A stretch of 64,000 nucleotides of DNA from Berberis thunbergii (GCA_003290165.1 QNQO01000534.1:558001-622000), one strand, 5' to 3'; shown: positions 1-12,332, counted from the stretch's first letter. Notes: generated by a model from the letters alone, not told the origin. Program-made: numbers and translations.

Positions 1-687
1 GTGGATTTGCCATCTCGTCCTAGGATTTGCTATCCCGTCCTCAACTATCAATTGATCCAATTTAGCAAAGTAAGTCATTTTAGTTTGTCCTTCTCATTTG
101 AAATGTTTTCAACTATGCAATTTCTTTTCTTTCCATTGATCAGTAAAGGACTTGACAAGGAATGGTATTGACTAAGAAAATTTGATTCTATCCATGCCTC
201 AAGTTTCTTGGAATTGGTGTTCTATTTAGATCAGTTATTTATTTCTTGTTTTTTGCTTTAATAGTTTTTTGGTTGCCACTTGACATACAATTGTTTGTAA
301 ATTGTCAGACTTCAAGGGCATTCCATTCCAGGCCTTTCTGTTGAGCAATCTTAAGACTAAACTTAGATAGCTTAATCTTGGCCAGCAGGTTACTGATGAG
401 CTCAAGGTCGGTGAGGCCCTGTAGACAACGCCCCTGAGACAACCATTGTACAACTTCAATTTTGGTTGTTAGATGTAAGCATTGACAATTTGTAACAATT
501 TTAATTTGTATTTTTCTTCAGGACCATGTATAATATTGTTTTTGAAATGAAATTAAAGTTCCCCTTAATGTATGATGATGGTATCATATGAGTTTAGTTT
601 AGTGTCGTTTATATTTGATTTTTGATTTGAGGCTAAAAGTTGTAGTGCATATGTTGGATAGATTATTTGTCCTCATTGAAAAGAAAA
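1..687. other. AT-rich intergenic sequence, no gene seen
   Basis: I see no supported coding region. The short open frames lack codon bias, splice context or recognisable motifs. No tRNA or terminal-repeat structure is visible before the CACTA terminus at 688. Confidence 0.6.
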
Positions 688-1025
688 CACTACAGGTTGA
701 AAAATGTGATTTTTATATGGTAAAAAAATTTGAATTATCAAAGAGAATTTAGCGGCGGTTGCAAATCGTCGCTAAAAGGCAAAAAGTTTGATTGTTCATC
801 GAATTTTGTCGACGGTTTATCGTTATAACCGTCGCTACATTAAACCGTCGCTATATAGTATTTAGCGACGGTTATGCCAGCGGTTGCTTAAAACCGTCGC
901 TGAATGACCTAGTGACACCTTTATTAGCGGCGGTTTGCCAAGCGTCGCTGTATTATTTAGCGACGGTCAGAACCGTCGCTAAATACCTTTGGCCACCGTC
1001 GCTAAATTACTGTTTTCTTGTAGTG
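688..1025. mobile_element. Small non-autonomous CACTA (En/Spm-type) element
   Basis: The left end reads CACTACAGG and the right end reads TTTTCTTGTAGTG, the inverted form of the plant CACTA terminus CACTACAAGAAAA. Between them, about 751-1005, lie many direct and inverted copies of the sub-terminal motif TTTAGCGACGGTT (and AACCGTCGC), which are typical transposase-binding repeats of this superfamily. The element is 338 bp with no coding capacity, so it must depend on a transposase elsewhere. The flanking 3-mers (AAA and ATT) do not match, so the target duplication has decayed or the left boundary is slightly off. Family assignment comes from established CACTA end motifs. Confidence 0.8.
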
Positions 1026-4000
1026 ATTCCTCACTACTAATCTGATTGGAAAAAGAAGGCACAATAATTGCAGGTAAACGTAGTTGCATATCTCCTCACA
1101 TAGTTTCCATCGCAAACATCCATTATCATCTGTCTGTAAGCTAATCATATATATTCGCAATAAAACATTCTAGACTCACTGTTTGCACACTTTTAGACTT
1201 TTAGTTCAAAGGTGGAATAAAAATTTCCATTTTCATGAGCCAAACAGAACTCCCCTTGAAGTCCATCGCAACATCTGAAAAAACATCACATAGGCCAAGG
1301 CCAATCTATATAACTATTAAGCTAAACCGAGATATGTACATTTCATAAAATAAAAACATTGCAGCAGATCAGTAATCACTCACAAGGTGCGTAAACAATA
1401 CGTACTCAGAGCAACGATACAGATCATGGTATACAGTAAAATGGTTGGTGAGCAAAGAAATTCTCATGCTTACAATCTTAGCATGTCAAACTGATGGTGA
1501 AAGGTTTTAGATTGTAAGTATCATTTATTTCTAAGTAATGACGACATGAACATAATCACATCTTACCAATGCCGTGTCTAATCATCAAGATATGTTTATA
1601 AAGTAAAACATCTTCACATGTATGTGTAATACAATCCTTTCCACCTGCATTTCTAGAACAATTTTATTTTTTTGATTATTTTGCTAACTACCCTGTTGAA
1701 TTCTTCAAATTATGCCAAAAAACAAACAATGTTTTACAAAAATTATGATTGAAACAAGACATACAAATTTTACATAGTAGAAAGAGAAAAATAACATAAT
1801 GAGAAATGCTTAAGACCACAGCTGTTAAACTGGTTCGAGATGGCTTCGCCACATTCCCAAGAGAATCTAGGCTAGATTTCAGGGAAGGAAGATGATGTCA
1901 AACAATAGCATTATCTCCATAAACTAACGCGCAAAGGGGGTTTGAACAGTGCCCATTGCGCATTGGTGTCATTTTAGTAGCACAATCAATAATTATGCAA
2001 TTTTTGACCCACCAAAATTTTAATATTGTCTTTGCAAAACTTCACTTAACAATAACAAATAAGATCATAGAAAACCATATAAATCAATCAGTGGATCGCC
2101 TACCTGTTCAGGATGCATGGAGCCATAGCTGATTAGCAATAACTAGCAAACAAATGATGCTGCAAGAAACCAATGCATCAATTGCAGTATAATAGAGCTG
2201 TAATTCACTAGTCATTCCAAATGCTACACAACCAAAATAGACGATCCCTTGCATCCGTGATTGTGTGCTATTATCATTTCTCAACAATAACAAGTCGAAA
2301 GATATCAGAAATTCCCAACATTCTAATTTCTCAGTGAAGATAAGATGCATGCTTCTCACTACACCAATTAATAAAAACACTCATCATCGTTGAACAGTCC
2401 TAAATTCTCTTCAACATCATAGTTGGCCAACTCAGCTTATACATATAGGCGACTTATCCTATTCCCTCACTATTCATTCCGTGGATTCATTTTCCATCAC
2501 AATCTCTCTACAACCATCAAATACTTTTTCATTCTTCCAAAGAAGTCAATGTGGTTCAAAATGGATCTCCCTAAGTCATTGCCATCACGAACTTAAGCTC
2601 TAGTGGGGCTTCACCCAGGGTAAGTTCACTTCAAATTCAGCAGGGCCCAAATCATGCTTCTATGTTGCTATCTCCTACAATGCCTGCATTGAATTCTTTC
2701 TTGACGATCGCCAAGATGTTGCACTACGTCATTCTAACTCTACTGTGATAAACTCATAATCTACGTTGTTATCATGTTGTGAGCATGTTTTCGGACGTAA
2801 AAGCAATGGCACAAGTGTCATGTTCTTGGGAATGTGTGTCTCCATATTGGCATTGAATGTGTAGGAGGAGCTTTAAGAGTGAAAATAGATGGTGATCAGG
2901 TTTGACTAGTTGTGAAGAGATTAGCATGGAAGTTTAGAGGAAATGAAGGAATTATGATTTGGTACGGAGATTGAATTCTATTGGGATCTGTTTGATTGAG
3001 TTGTAGGTGGTGGGAATGGTGTTGCGCAACATGGAGTGTTTGTGTTTCAATTGAGGGATGGTGGCGCATTGCCAGAATTGGTGGGGTTGGAGAAGAGACT
3101 ATTGATGAGGAAGAGCACGTTGTTATTGCCAGTAAGGTCCAGAAAGGAGTAGAGCCTAGATAGCCTTTGAAATATACTTTGGGTTCCCATGCCAGAGAGC
3201 ATGAGATGATGCTACATGATGATTAGGTCCACTTATCGTCAAAGAGTGACCACCTTCAGAAATAATTGGACTTCTTTACTGGTAAAGCAAACATATGAGT
3301 GCTTGCATAATTTAGAATGTCAGACCATAGGTAGCACTTTTTTTTTTGAAAGGCACCATAGGTAGCACTTTGAAGAAAGTGAACCATTTACAAACTCTAA
3401 AAGCTCCAAGAAAGTTAAAACATGCATCAAGATCATTTCAGACCACCAACTTCAACTGCTGCTTAATTTTCAAAAGTAAAAAGGGTGATCAAATCAAGTT
3501 AAGAACCTGAATTGTGTGACTGAAACGAAGTAAAAACAGTTTATTGGAAGCTTTTTTCCTCTCCAAAACATTTGAAGGTTCTACTTTTAGAAATTTGTGA
3601 CAATCACGAATAATATCAGTCAAGAAACTTTGCGACCGACGAATAATAGCATGAAAGTACCCTGAATTTCTATTTGTAGCTTGAACCTTTTCCCTTCTTT
3701 TCTAATACTTTGAAAAAAAAGTAAGACAAGTTTGTAGATAAAAAAAAGCGAGGGAAAAGTAAAAAACTATGATAAATACAATGCAGTGAAAATAATCATG
3801 CTGCCACTTTAGATTTGTAAATTCATAATTAGGCATTTTGTTTTTAAGAATTCTGTTGTGCATAAAAGTATACTGATTCATGGTGCATTGTGCATACCCA
3901 TGGGATAACTTTAAGTTTTAAAATCGGCAACGTTTATTAATTTGTTGGTAATTTAGTACGTTGTAATTTCATGTCTATAGAGTGGTGAATTGATATGCAT

Positions 4001-5069
4001 CAGATGGTAATATTTAGGACACACCAAAGAAATTATCTTCATGATAAAATCAGAATATTTAAGTATGTCATTAATGAAACAAATGCTTACCTGCAATTAT
4101 TTGTGCAAGATTTCCATTAGATGAAAGCTTTCAGTAAAAAATTGTGGTTCACAAAAATTCCGGTTTTCTTCCTTCCAACTGAACATGATGCTGAAGATGT
4201 TTTTCCTTCAACACAATCTTCACATGTTTTCTATTCTACTTACAGCCTTAACAATAAATTTTATTGTCAAAATATTGGATTTTTCGTAACAGGTGTGCCA
4301 TGTTCCATGCCTGCTTAGATGCTCAGATACTTAAATGTGTTACAATATATATTGATGAGTAGAATAAACAGAACTGGTACCAGAACTAACACCCTGAGTA
4401 GAGAAGAACAAGTATTAGCTGAATATTCACTACGACTCCATTACCAAAAAATTCACGTCAATTTTAAGAATGACATAACATGCTATGCAGACTGCAGAGA
4501 AAATATTTACAGAGCTGCCATGCCAGCCATGGAACAGGTCACACATAGATGAGACTGTTCCAGTAAGCATCTTCTCCAACATGATGTCTCATTTGGATTG
4601 TGAAAAGATAAGCTGTCAAGCTCCAACATATTGATGGAAAGAGCAAGGGAGGAGATTATTTCATTTACACAGATTCAGTAACCAGATACTATGTTTTCAA
4701 AATGCAACAGTTACTCTTATATTTTCAAATTAGAGAGAAAGAAGTTTGTTTTACTGGGAAGACAAAAGCTCTTCAAGTTCACTAAATTTAAGTAAAAACT
4801 GGAAAGAATTAAAACCTTCTCAATTTGTTGCAGGTTGAGTGCTGGACGGTAGAAGAAAGGTATAAGCAAATTTGGATGATGACTTCAATGAATACTCTGA
4901 ATAAAGAAAAAACAAAGTCATTTTGGAATATCATACTTGAATTGATAAAACTTCCCTTATCGACATAGAAACCTTTTAACTTTTAAGTAATACTTCTCAT
5001 CAGGGACTAGCAGTATGATTTGTGAGCATAAGATTGTTGTCACCAAGTGAAAATCTTTTGCTTTATGAT
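1026..5069. other. Intergenic sequence without a supported gene
   Basis: About 4 kb of AT-rich sequence. Open frames at 2108-2380 (minus), 4121-4318 and 4319-4552 (plus) show no recognisable domain and no convincing splice structure. A short local repeat (CATAGGTAGCACTTT) occurs twice near 3319-3375. Nothing else was identified. Confidence 0.5.
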
Positions 5070-5213
5070 ATAAGTTAAATTATATACATATTTTCTCTGT
5101 GAAATCAAAATGAAGTGCGGAAGTTATATTCTGGTCTTTACAATCTGGAAACAATGAAATTACTCGCCTCATCTCATAGTAACAACTAATTCCAGATTAT
5201 AGGCATAAAGTCA
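5070..5213. repeat. Tandem-duplication copy 1, first segment
   Basis: This stretch aligns closely with 20701-20848, including the shared string ACTCGCCTCATCTCATAGTA. The homology is interrupted by the LINE insertion at 5214-8530 and resumes at 8531. It is the left edge of the duplicated block described in the findings. Confidence 0.75.
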
Positions 5214-5306
5214 TTTTTTTGGGTCAAACACGAAGATGTTTATTAATGAAAGAAAAAGAAACAAAATACAAAGAGAAGCATTCATATATCAAGGAATGCC
5301 AAGACA

Positions 5307-7562
5307 CTATGAAAGTGTCAAAACCCAAATCCCTAAACAAATTGCACGTCGTACCCATCCTCCACAGCAATTCTCTAATCTCGATAAAGATAGAGTGCTC
5401 TGATCTGTTGAGTCCTTCAAATACTCTTTTATTTCTTTCTTTCCACACACACCACATGAGAACGTGAAGGACCCTACACCATAACCACTCCCCCGACGGG
5501 AAGGATTAGCTTGAGACCACCAACTTAGCCAATCTAAAATGGAGCCTTCAAACATCAAACTCAAACCAAATTCCGCCAAGAAACTGCTCCAAATGGATTT
5601 GGAGAAACTGCAGTGAAGCATCAAATGGTCCAGTGTCTCGCCAAATTCATTGCAAAGCACACAAAGACTCCCTATGAGGATTCCTTTTTTTCTTAACCTA
5701 TCATTAGTCAAGATCTTCTCATGCAAAACTAACTAACTAAAGAAATTAATCCGAGGAAAAAAAAATTTCACCCATACCAGATTTTTGTGGGAGGAAATGA
5801 AGGGGTTAGAGTGGGTCTCATAATGAGATGCAGCCAACATATCCGAAAATTCTTTCACCGAGAAGCCCATACCTTTACCTTTCCACACCAAACTATCTAA
5901 TCCCTCTAAGAGCATTTGTCTATCCAACAGATGCATTAAATTAGGAAACTCATCTAGTTCCCCAGTATTGAGGGGTCTTCGAAAGGAAAGATCCCAAGAA
6001 TTGTCGTTAGACCAAAAATTGCTCACACTCCCATATTGATTGTTGTTAATGAAAAACAACATTGGAAACAGATCATTCAAAGATTGGTTACTACACCAAA
6101 CATCATGTCAGAAAGAGATGAGATCACCATTTCCACATTGGAGAGAGGTGTGAGGGTAGAAGTCACTTGCGCACCGGGAGATGGACTTCCACAAAGAGCA
6201 TCTGTAGGAAGTATACTTAGTTCTCTTTTCCCAAACCCATCTATTGCGCCCATATTTGTCCATAATGAGAGATCTCCATAAATTATCATTTTCTTCTGCA
6301 AATCGCCAAAGCCACTTAGAAAGTAATGCAATATTGAAAGTGAGCACCTGACGAATGCCTAAACCACCTCGAGATTTAGGGCAACAAATTTTCTCCCAGC
6401 CCACTAAATGCATCTTTCTAGAGTTATGAGTAGAACCCCAAAGGAAATCACGCATGATCTGTTCCATCTTGGCTGCTATTGAACATGGAACCTTGATAAG
6501 AGACAGAATAAACACCGGGATAAAAGCTAATGTGGATTGTACAAGAGCTAGTTTGCCTGTTTTAGAGAGAAATTTGTGTTTCCAAGATGCTAGTTTCGAT
6601 TCCATCCTTTCGATCGTCTTATCCCACACAGCTTTACTTTTGAAACTAGCCCCCAAAGGCATGCCCAAGTACTTAACTGGGAGATGACCAGCTGAACAAC
6701 CCAATAAACCCGCCAACTAGTGCAGATGAGGGACATCTCCAATAGGCAGCACCCTTGATTTGTGAAAGTTGATTTTCAGTCCTTAAATAACTTCAAACCA
6801 AAGCATAATTCTTTTAAGAGCAAGAACCTGAGAAGCGGAAGCATCACAAAAGAGGATAGTATCATCAACATACTGGAGAATAGAGACAGGCGGACTACCC
6901 TCCTTGACAGAAAACCCTCTCACTAAGCCAGCATCAACTGCTTTAAGAATCATTTGAGTTAAACCTTCTGCTGCTATAGTAAATGGAAGAGGAGACAGGG
7001 GATCGCCTTGTCGCAGGTCTTTCGCCCGTGCAGCTGACCATTAATTTTCAGAGAGAAATTAGTTGTAGATCTGCAAGTGTGAAGCCAATGAATCCATTTG
7101 GAGTCAAACCCCATGCGAGCCATTACCAAATCCAAGTATCTCCAAGAGACGTTGTCAAAGGCTTTGGAGAAATCTAATTTGATAACGAGCCCTGGAACAC
7201 CTTGTTTTTTCCTAGAATCAATAATTTCATTGGCAATCAAAGGGCTATCAACCACCTGTCTTCCACTGACTACTGCACTTTGAAAAGGAGAAATGACTGA
7301 ATGAATAATTATTTTCAATCTGTTAGCCAACACCTTGGCAATGATCTTATAGGCCCCATTCAAAATACTGATAGGTCTAAAATCTTTTACTGTCCGCATT
7401 CCCGCACATTTAGGAATGAGGGAGAATGATAGTGGTGTTCAACCGCCAATCAATAAAATTTCTCGAGTTAAATTCTGCAACAACTTCCAGAAAATCAATT
7501 TTGATTACCTCCCACATATACAAATAGAACACCATTGAGAAACCATCAAGACCTGGAGAAAC
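5307..7562 (-). pseudogene. Degenerate LINE reverse-transcriptase polyprotein (ORF2)
   Basis: Read from high to low coordinates, the frames give plant L1-type reverse transcriptase pieces. The RT0 region with SPGLDGF lies near 7500-7560, the RT block KDFRPISI...KLDFSKAFDNV at 6974-7399, and LRQGDPLSPL near 7000-7020 in a different frame. The catalytic YVDD is at 6861-6872. The post-RT block KYLGMPLGA...GWEKICCPKSRGGLGI is at 6108-6716, and a C-terminal zf-RVT-like Cys/His segment (LCVLCNEFGETLDHLMLHC) at 5307-5726. A frameshift near 7010, an in-frame stop near 6785 and breaks near 6090 and 5730 separate the pieces. The endonuclease domain is absent, so the copy is truncated and inactive. RT activity is inferred from the family only. 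Confidence 0.88.
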
Positions 7563-7591
7563 TTCAGATCAAATTTCTGTTTTGTGTTTCA

Positions 7592-8010
7592 GTAAGGGCA
7601 TGTTTAGTTGTGTGGAGAGGGAAGGTTTTCGACAGTGAGGAGTTAAGGTTTTCGCTGTGAAGAGGGAAGGTTTTCGATAGTGAAGAGGGTGGTTTTTCGC
7701 AGGGGAAGGTGGTTTTCGACAGTGAAGATGGATTCTTGCAGGGTGGTTTTTCGAAGGTGGTTTTCGACATTGCAGAGGGGATCTCGCAGTGGGGTTTTCG
7801 AAGGTGGTTTTTGACAGTGAAGAGGGGATCTCGCAAGGTGGTTTACGACATTGAAGAGGGGATCTCGCAAGGTGGTTTTCGACAGTGAAGAGTGGTTTTC
7901 GAAGGTGAAAAGGGGTTTTCGAAGGTGAAAAGGGGTATTCGAAGGTGGTTTTCGAAGTTGAGGTGGAGCTCGCAGTGGTGAGGGGGTTTTCGAGGGATCT
8001 CGCAGGAGCC
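7592..8010. repeat. Degenerate minisatellite of GGTGGTTTTCGACAGTGAAG-type units
   Basis: From about 7620 the plus strand repeats variants of GGTTTTCGACAGTGAAGAGG alternating with GGGATCTCGCAAGGTGG, in imperfect units of roughly 20-50 bp. The minus strand is open through much of this (7569-8066) and would give a repetitive peptide with recurring KTTFE and RKPPCEIPSS, but nothing indicates real translation. The left edge, TAAGGGCATGTTTAGTT at 7592-7608, resembles a PIF/Harbinger terminus with its TAA target; I found no matching right terminus. Confidence 0.7.
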
Positions 8011-8530
8011 TCTTCCTTTTTCTCGATCTGCCATCTCCGGGGCTTGACTGTGGTGAGCGAGGGCATGCGACAACGGTGAGCTCTTTTTCAGACTTTGGAA
8101 CACATTTGGCAATTTTTCGGCAACAAGTAAGATCTTTCAGTTATTCCTAATCTTCGTATTGCTTTGATGCTTGTATGCTGGTGAAATTGTGCTTGTATGT
8201 TTGTAAATTTGTGCTAAATCTTGGGAGAGATGGAGTTCAAATAAGGAAATATTCGTTTGTTGAAAATTGATGGGAAATAATTTGGGATTTGAAAGTCAAG
8301 AGGAGGTTTGTTGTTACTTGAATCGAGCTCGAGGGTTAGAATCAAAGTTTTTGTTGAATTGCAGATGGGAAAATGGATTGAGTTTCAGCTTAAGAAAACT
8401 GTGGAATCAGGCTCTAATGTCTTCTCAGCCAATTGAAAATCAACAATAGATGGGTTATGATGGTGAAAGACGCCAATATAGGAGGAATCTTCCTTTCTAT
8501 TTTGGTGGGTTGGGGATACTATCAGGGTGC
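8011..8530. other. Unidentified 5' portion of the LINE-type insertion
   Basis: No LINE endonuclease or RT homology is visible here. The plus-strand frames at 8267-8449 and 8433-8615 have no recognisable domain. The segment is absent from the paralogous locus, so it belongs to the inserted material. Confidence 0.4.
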
Positions 8531-8657
8531 TAGGCAGAAAGTCATCAGATTCAATGTATTAAAAGCTGGGAAAGGCTGTGAAGGAGGAGGCGGTTGGGTT
8601 TGTTTATCACTGTGAGTTTCTCGCTCACACAAGCTTTCCCTCCCTCATATGTTGAAG

Positions 8658-8662
8658 ACAGG
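8658..8662. repeat. Target-site duplication ACAGG, left of the gypsy element
   Basis: ACAGG at 8658-8662 is repeated exactly at 14527-14531, immediately outside the two LTRs. This is the 5-bp duplication expected of an LTR retrotransposon integrase. Confidence 0.95.
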
Positions 8663-9109
8663 TGTCACGGACTAGTAATCTGTGCGGCACTAGCTATCCA
8701 ATCCACTAGTAAGCCTATGAGTAGTTACTTTGACGGGCACAAATATTAACTTGAGAATGCACAATATCAATCTGTAGACAATATAACAATGCACAATAGT
8801 CAGTAAAAGCTCTCATTCACATTCAATAGGTTACAATGGGGAGGAACGTTCGGAAGGACGTTGCTCAAACTAGCTCGATGCTATCGATCGAAGAAAATAC
8901 AAGTTTGAAGTTGAAAAGCAATGCAAAGAAAATAATAACAATGCTAGCGGTACAGTCTGGCCCGACTATGCAATGGAGGCAACACGTCCTCACAGTCAAG
9001 AGCTCAAACCTTCCCCCTATAATATAGATGCTAAGCATTTGGGCACTTTTCAAAAGGGAACATTGAGTTTTGAGACCATTAGGATGGCCTCTGACCTTGA
9101 GTCCTGACA
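8663..9109 (-). repeat. 3' LTR of the gypsy element
   Basis: 447 bp, from TGTCACGG to CCTGACA, matching 14079-14526 almost base for base. It lies downstream of pol on the minus strand. Confidence 0.95.
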
Positions 9110-9122
9110 CTCTCCCACACTC
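9110..9122 (-). other. Polypurine tract of the gypsy element
   Basis: On the minus strand the bases abutting the 3' LTR read TGAGTGTGGGAGAG. This purine-rich run occupies the position expected for the plus-strand primer. Confidence 0.7.
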
Positions 9123-11844
9123 AATTCGCTGACGCCCTCGCAGCGAACTTTTCCAAGTACTCTTCCAGCTTTGAGAGGTATGGCAGTAGATGCTCGACTG
9201 GCTCCCAACTGATTTCTGAAGGAGGTTCATCCTGCCACTTGACCAAATACTCTCTATCCGGGCCTGTGTTGTTGATGAGACGGTCAGCTAAGATTTCTTC
9301 CACTTCTCGATCTGGCTTAGTAGGATGCTTAGGCAATGCTCGGGTAGAGACATTTCTTGTGGGATCAGCGGCATCGGCATGGTAGGACTTCAAGTTACTT
9401 GCATGGAAGACAGGATGGGTGAAGCGGAGCCAATGTGGTAACTTGACGCGATAGGAGACTTTGCCTACTCTCTCAATAATCTGTACCGGTCCCTCATACT
9501 TGCAAAACAAATTGTTGTGTGCTCTAGCCGTCCGTTTATACTTGTTGAACATATCTAACTTCACCAATACCAAGTCCCCGACTTCAAAAGGATCGATTCG
9601 TCGCTTCTTGTCCGCCCATTTCTTCATGTGACGGGAGGCTTTCTCAAGATAGGCTCGAGCAACTTCAATGTTTTTCTGCCAGGCTTTGACAAATTCAAGA
9701 GCTCTGGGGCTGGGTCCTTGGTATCCGGTCAGCACGGTATGTGGTGTCAATGGTTGCTGACCGGTGACTAACTGAAAGGGGCTGGAGTGAGTAGCTGAGC
9801 TCTTTTGTAAGTTGAAAGAGAATTGTGCAACATCAAGTAGTCCCACCCAATTTTTCTGGTTTGCACTTACAAAATGACGAAGATATTCTTCAAGCATAGA
9901 GTTAAAGCGCTCAGTCTGTCCGTCGGATTGGGGATGTTGGCTTGTTGACATATTAAGTTTGGATCCCAAGAGCTTGAACAACTCCTTCCAGAACTTTCCT
10001 GTGAAGCGAGCATCACGGTCGCTAACAATGTTTTCGGGCAGTCCCCAATACTTAACGACATGCTTGAGGAACAATTGCGCCGTATCTTCGGCTGTGCAAG
10101 TCAGTCCGGTTGGCACAAATGTCACATATTTGGAGAATCGGTCGACAACTACAAGGATACTTCTGAAATCCTCCACTTTCGGTAACCCCGTAATGAAGTC
10201 CATAGAAACACTTTCCCAAGGGCGAGTTGGAACAGGCAGAAGCTCTAGTAAGCCTACTGGTCGATCTCTTTCAACCTTATCTTGCTGGCAAATAAGGCAG
10301 GTTCGAACATAGGCCATTACATCTTCCTGTATCTGCGGCCAATAGTACCCCCTCTCTAGCAATGCAAGTGTTCGTCTCCAACCTGGATGTCCCGCCCAAT
10401 GGGTGTCATGGCATTCTCTCAAAAGTTCTTTCCTCAGACCAGAAGTTCTCGGAACATAGAGGCGATTACCAGTGGTGAGTATTGCTCCATCTTTTATCCA
10501 GAACCGTCGAGTTTTGCCCTGCTTGATCAACTCTGTAATCGCCTTCGCTTGTGGATCGGTCTGTAGACCGACTTTGATCTTCTCCAAGATGGTGTGGCTC
10601 GGACCGGTATGGGTTAGCACTGCAAGGTCCGCCCTTCTACTGAGTGCATCAGCTACATTGTTAGTGCGCCCTGGCTTGTATTCCAATACTAAGTCAAATT
10701 CTGCTAATTTTTCCTGCCATCGAGATTGCTTGGAGGTGAGCATCTTCTGAGTAAGAAAATGGCTTGCCGCAGCATTATCTGTTTTAACAAGAACTTGAGA
10801 TCCCAAGAGGTAGTGTCTCCACACCCGTAAACAATGTACAATGGCTAGCAATTCCTTTTCCTGAGCTGAGTAACGAGACTCTGTATCATTCAACTTTCGA
10901 CTCTCATATGCTACCGGGTGACCATCTTGAAGTAAAACTCCCCCTAAGGCATAATCAGATGCATCTGTTTGTACTTCAAAGGGCTTAGTGATGTCTGGCA
11001 AGGCCAATACTGGATCTTTCACCACGGCCGATTTCAAGTCTTGGAATGAAGCTTCACACTGCCTATCCCATTCCCATGTTCGGTCGTGCTTCAACAAATT
11101 TGTTAGGGCAACAGCTCTTTTAGAGTAGTCCCTTATGAAGCGACGATAATAGTTTGCAAGTCCAAGGAAAGAACGTAGTTGAGATACGTTCTTGGGAGAG
11201 TTCCAATCATGGATTGCCTTGACTTTCTCCATGTCCATCTGAATCTTGCCATTCCCAATAACATGACCCAAGAAATTGATCTGGGTCTGGCCGAATGAGC
11301 ACTTTTCCTTCTTGACAAAGAGATGATTATCCCTAAGGATTTGGAACACTTCTCGCAAATGATGTAGGTGTTCTTCTATAGTCCCACTATAAACCACAAT
11401 GTCGTCAAGATAGACAACTACAGACTTGTCCAGAAGGTGACGAAACAGGCCATTCATAAGGGTGCAAAATGTAGCTGGAGCATTGGTCAAGCCGAAGGGC
11501 ATTACTAGGAACTCATAAGACCCATATCTAGTAGAACAAGCAGTTTTGGGTTCGTCACCAGCAGCAATGCGGACCTGATGGTAACCTGATCTCAAGTCGA
11601 GTTTTGTGAAGTATCTGGCGGATCCAAGTTGGTCGAATAAATCTGCAATGAGCGGCAGCGGGTATTTGTTCTTTATAGTGACTTTGTTCAAGGCTCTATA
11701 ATCAACACAAAGGCGAAGACTGCCATCATGTTTCCGCTGAAAAAGAACAGGTGCTCCATAAGGTGCTTTAGAGGGCCGAATGAATCCCGACTCCAACAAG
11801 CCATCTAGTTGTGTTCTCAATTCAGTCAGCTCTGAAGGGCTCAT
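9121..11844 (-). pseudogene. Gypsy pol: RT, RNase H, integrase, chromodomain
   Basis: An open frame of 907 residues. Reverse transcriptase occupies about residues 30-230, with [10 protein letters not shown] near 81-90 and the catalytic YLDD at 145-148. RNase H follows at about 285-400 (TDAS at 293-296). The integrase zinc finger has H482, H486, C516 and C519, and the DDE core has D549, D609 and E645. A GPY/F-like segment lies near 779-802, and a C-terminal chromodomain at about 845-900 (EYLVKW, ISWEP), which in chromoviruses targets integration to chromatin. All catalytic residues seen are intact. The frame is cut off from gag only because copy A of the internal duplication (11752-12041) has lost one base. 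The true start is upstream within the gag-pol polyprotein, so the N-terminal Met is arbitrary. It is listed as a pseudogene because of this break, not because pol itself has decayed. Confidence 0.92.
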
Positions 11845-12332
11845 GCGATATGGACTACGTGCGGGTGGCTTGGCACCAGGACTAACTCAATTTCGTGATC
11901 AATGAGCCTTCTGGGAGGTAGATTCTTTGGCAATTCATTCGGCATCACTTCGCTGAAATCAGCAATAACTTGGGCAATTTCCTCAGGGATTTTGATAGTA
12001 TCATCTTCCATCTCTAGCTTCGCCACAGCTAAGTATGTATCTGCTCCATAAGGTGCTTTAGAGGGCCGAATGAATCCCGACTCCAACAAGCCATCTAGTT
12101 GTGTTCTCAATTCAGTCAGCTCTGAAGGGCTCATGCGATATGGACTACGTGCGGGTGGCTTGGCACCAGGGACTAACTCAATTTCGTGATCAATGAGCCT
12201 TCTGGGAGGTAGATTCTTTGGCAATTCATTCGGCATCACTTCGCTGAAATCAGCAATAACTTGGGCAATTTCCTCAGGGATTTTGCTAGTATCATCTTCC
12301 ATCTCTAGCTTCGCCACAGCTAAGTATGTATC
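11752..12332. repeat. 290-bp tandem duplication inside gag-pol
   Basis: Copy A at 11752-12041 (290 bp) and copy B at 12042-12332 (291 bp) are nearly identical head-to-tail repeats. Copy A has GCACCAGGACT where copy B has GCACCAGGGACT, one G fewer. One substitution is also visible (TTTTGATAG versus TTTTGCTAG). Copy B keeps the reading frame and copy A shifts it, so the gag frame ends in copy A and pol resumes in another frame. The duplicated part encodes the protease-RT linker and the start of RT. Confidence 0.95.

Larger units (their letters stand above)
5214..8530 (-). mobile_element. LINE-type insertion, 5' part of unknown origin
   Basis: The insertion is bracketed by 14-bp direct repeats, TAGGCATAAAGTCA (5200-5213) and TAGGCAGAAAGTCA (8531-8544), with one mismatch. 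The paralogous locus at 20830-20850 runs straight through this point, which gives the empty site. A T-run at 5214-5220 is the short A-tail of a minus-strand retroposon. LINE ORF2 homology covers about 5307-7565. The remaining 7566-8530 is not recognisable LINE sequence and contains a minisatellite. The whole segment is absent from the paralog, so it behaves as one insertion, or as one insertion plus a later insertion inside it. Confidence 0.75.

Noticed and set aside
5219..5467. Plus-strand frame over the LINE 3' end
   Set aside because: It is the antisense of the zf-RVT-like region of the LINE and has no independent support.
9959..10312. Plus-strand frames opposite gypsy pol
   Set aside because: Antisense shadows of the long minus-strand polyprotein.
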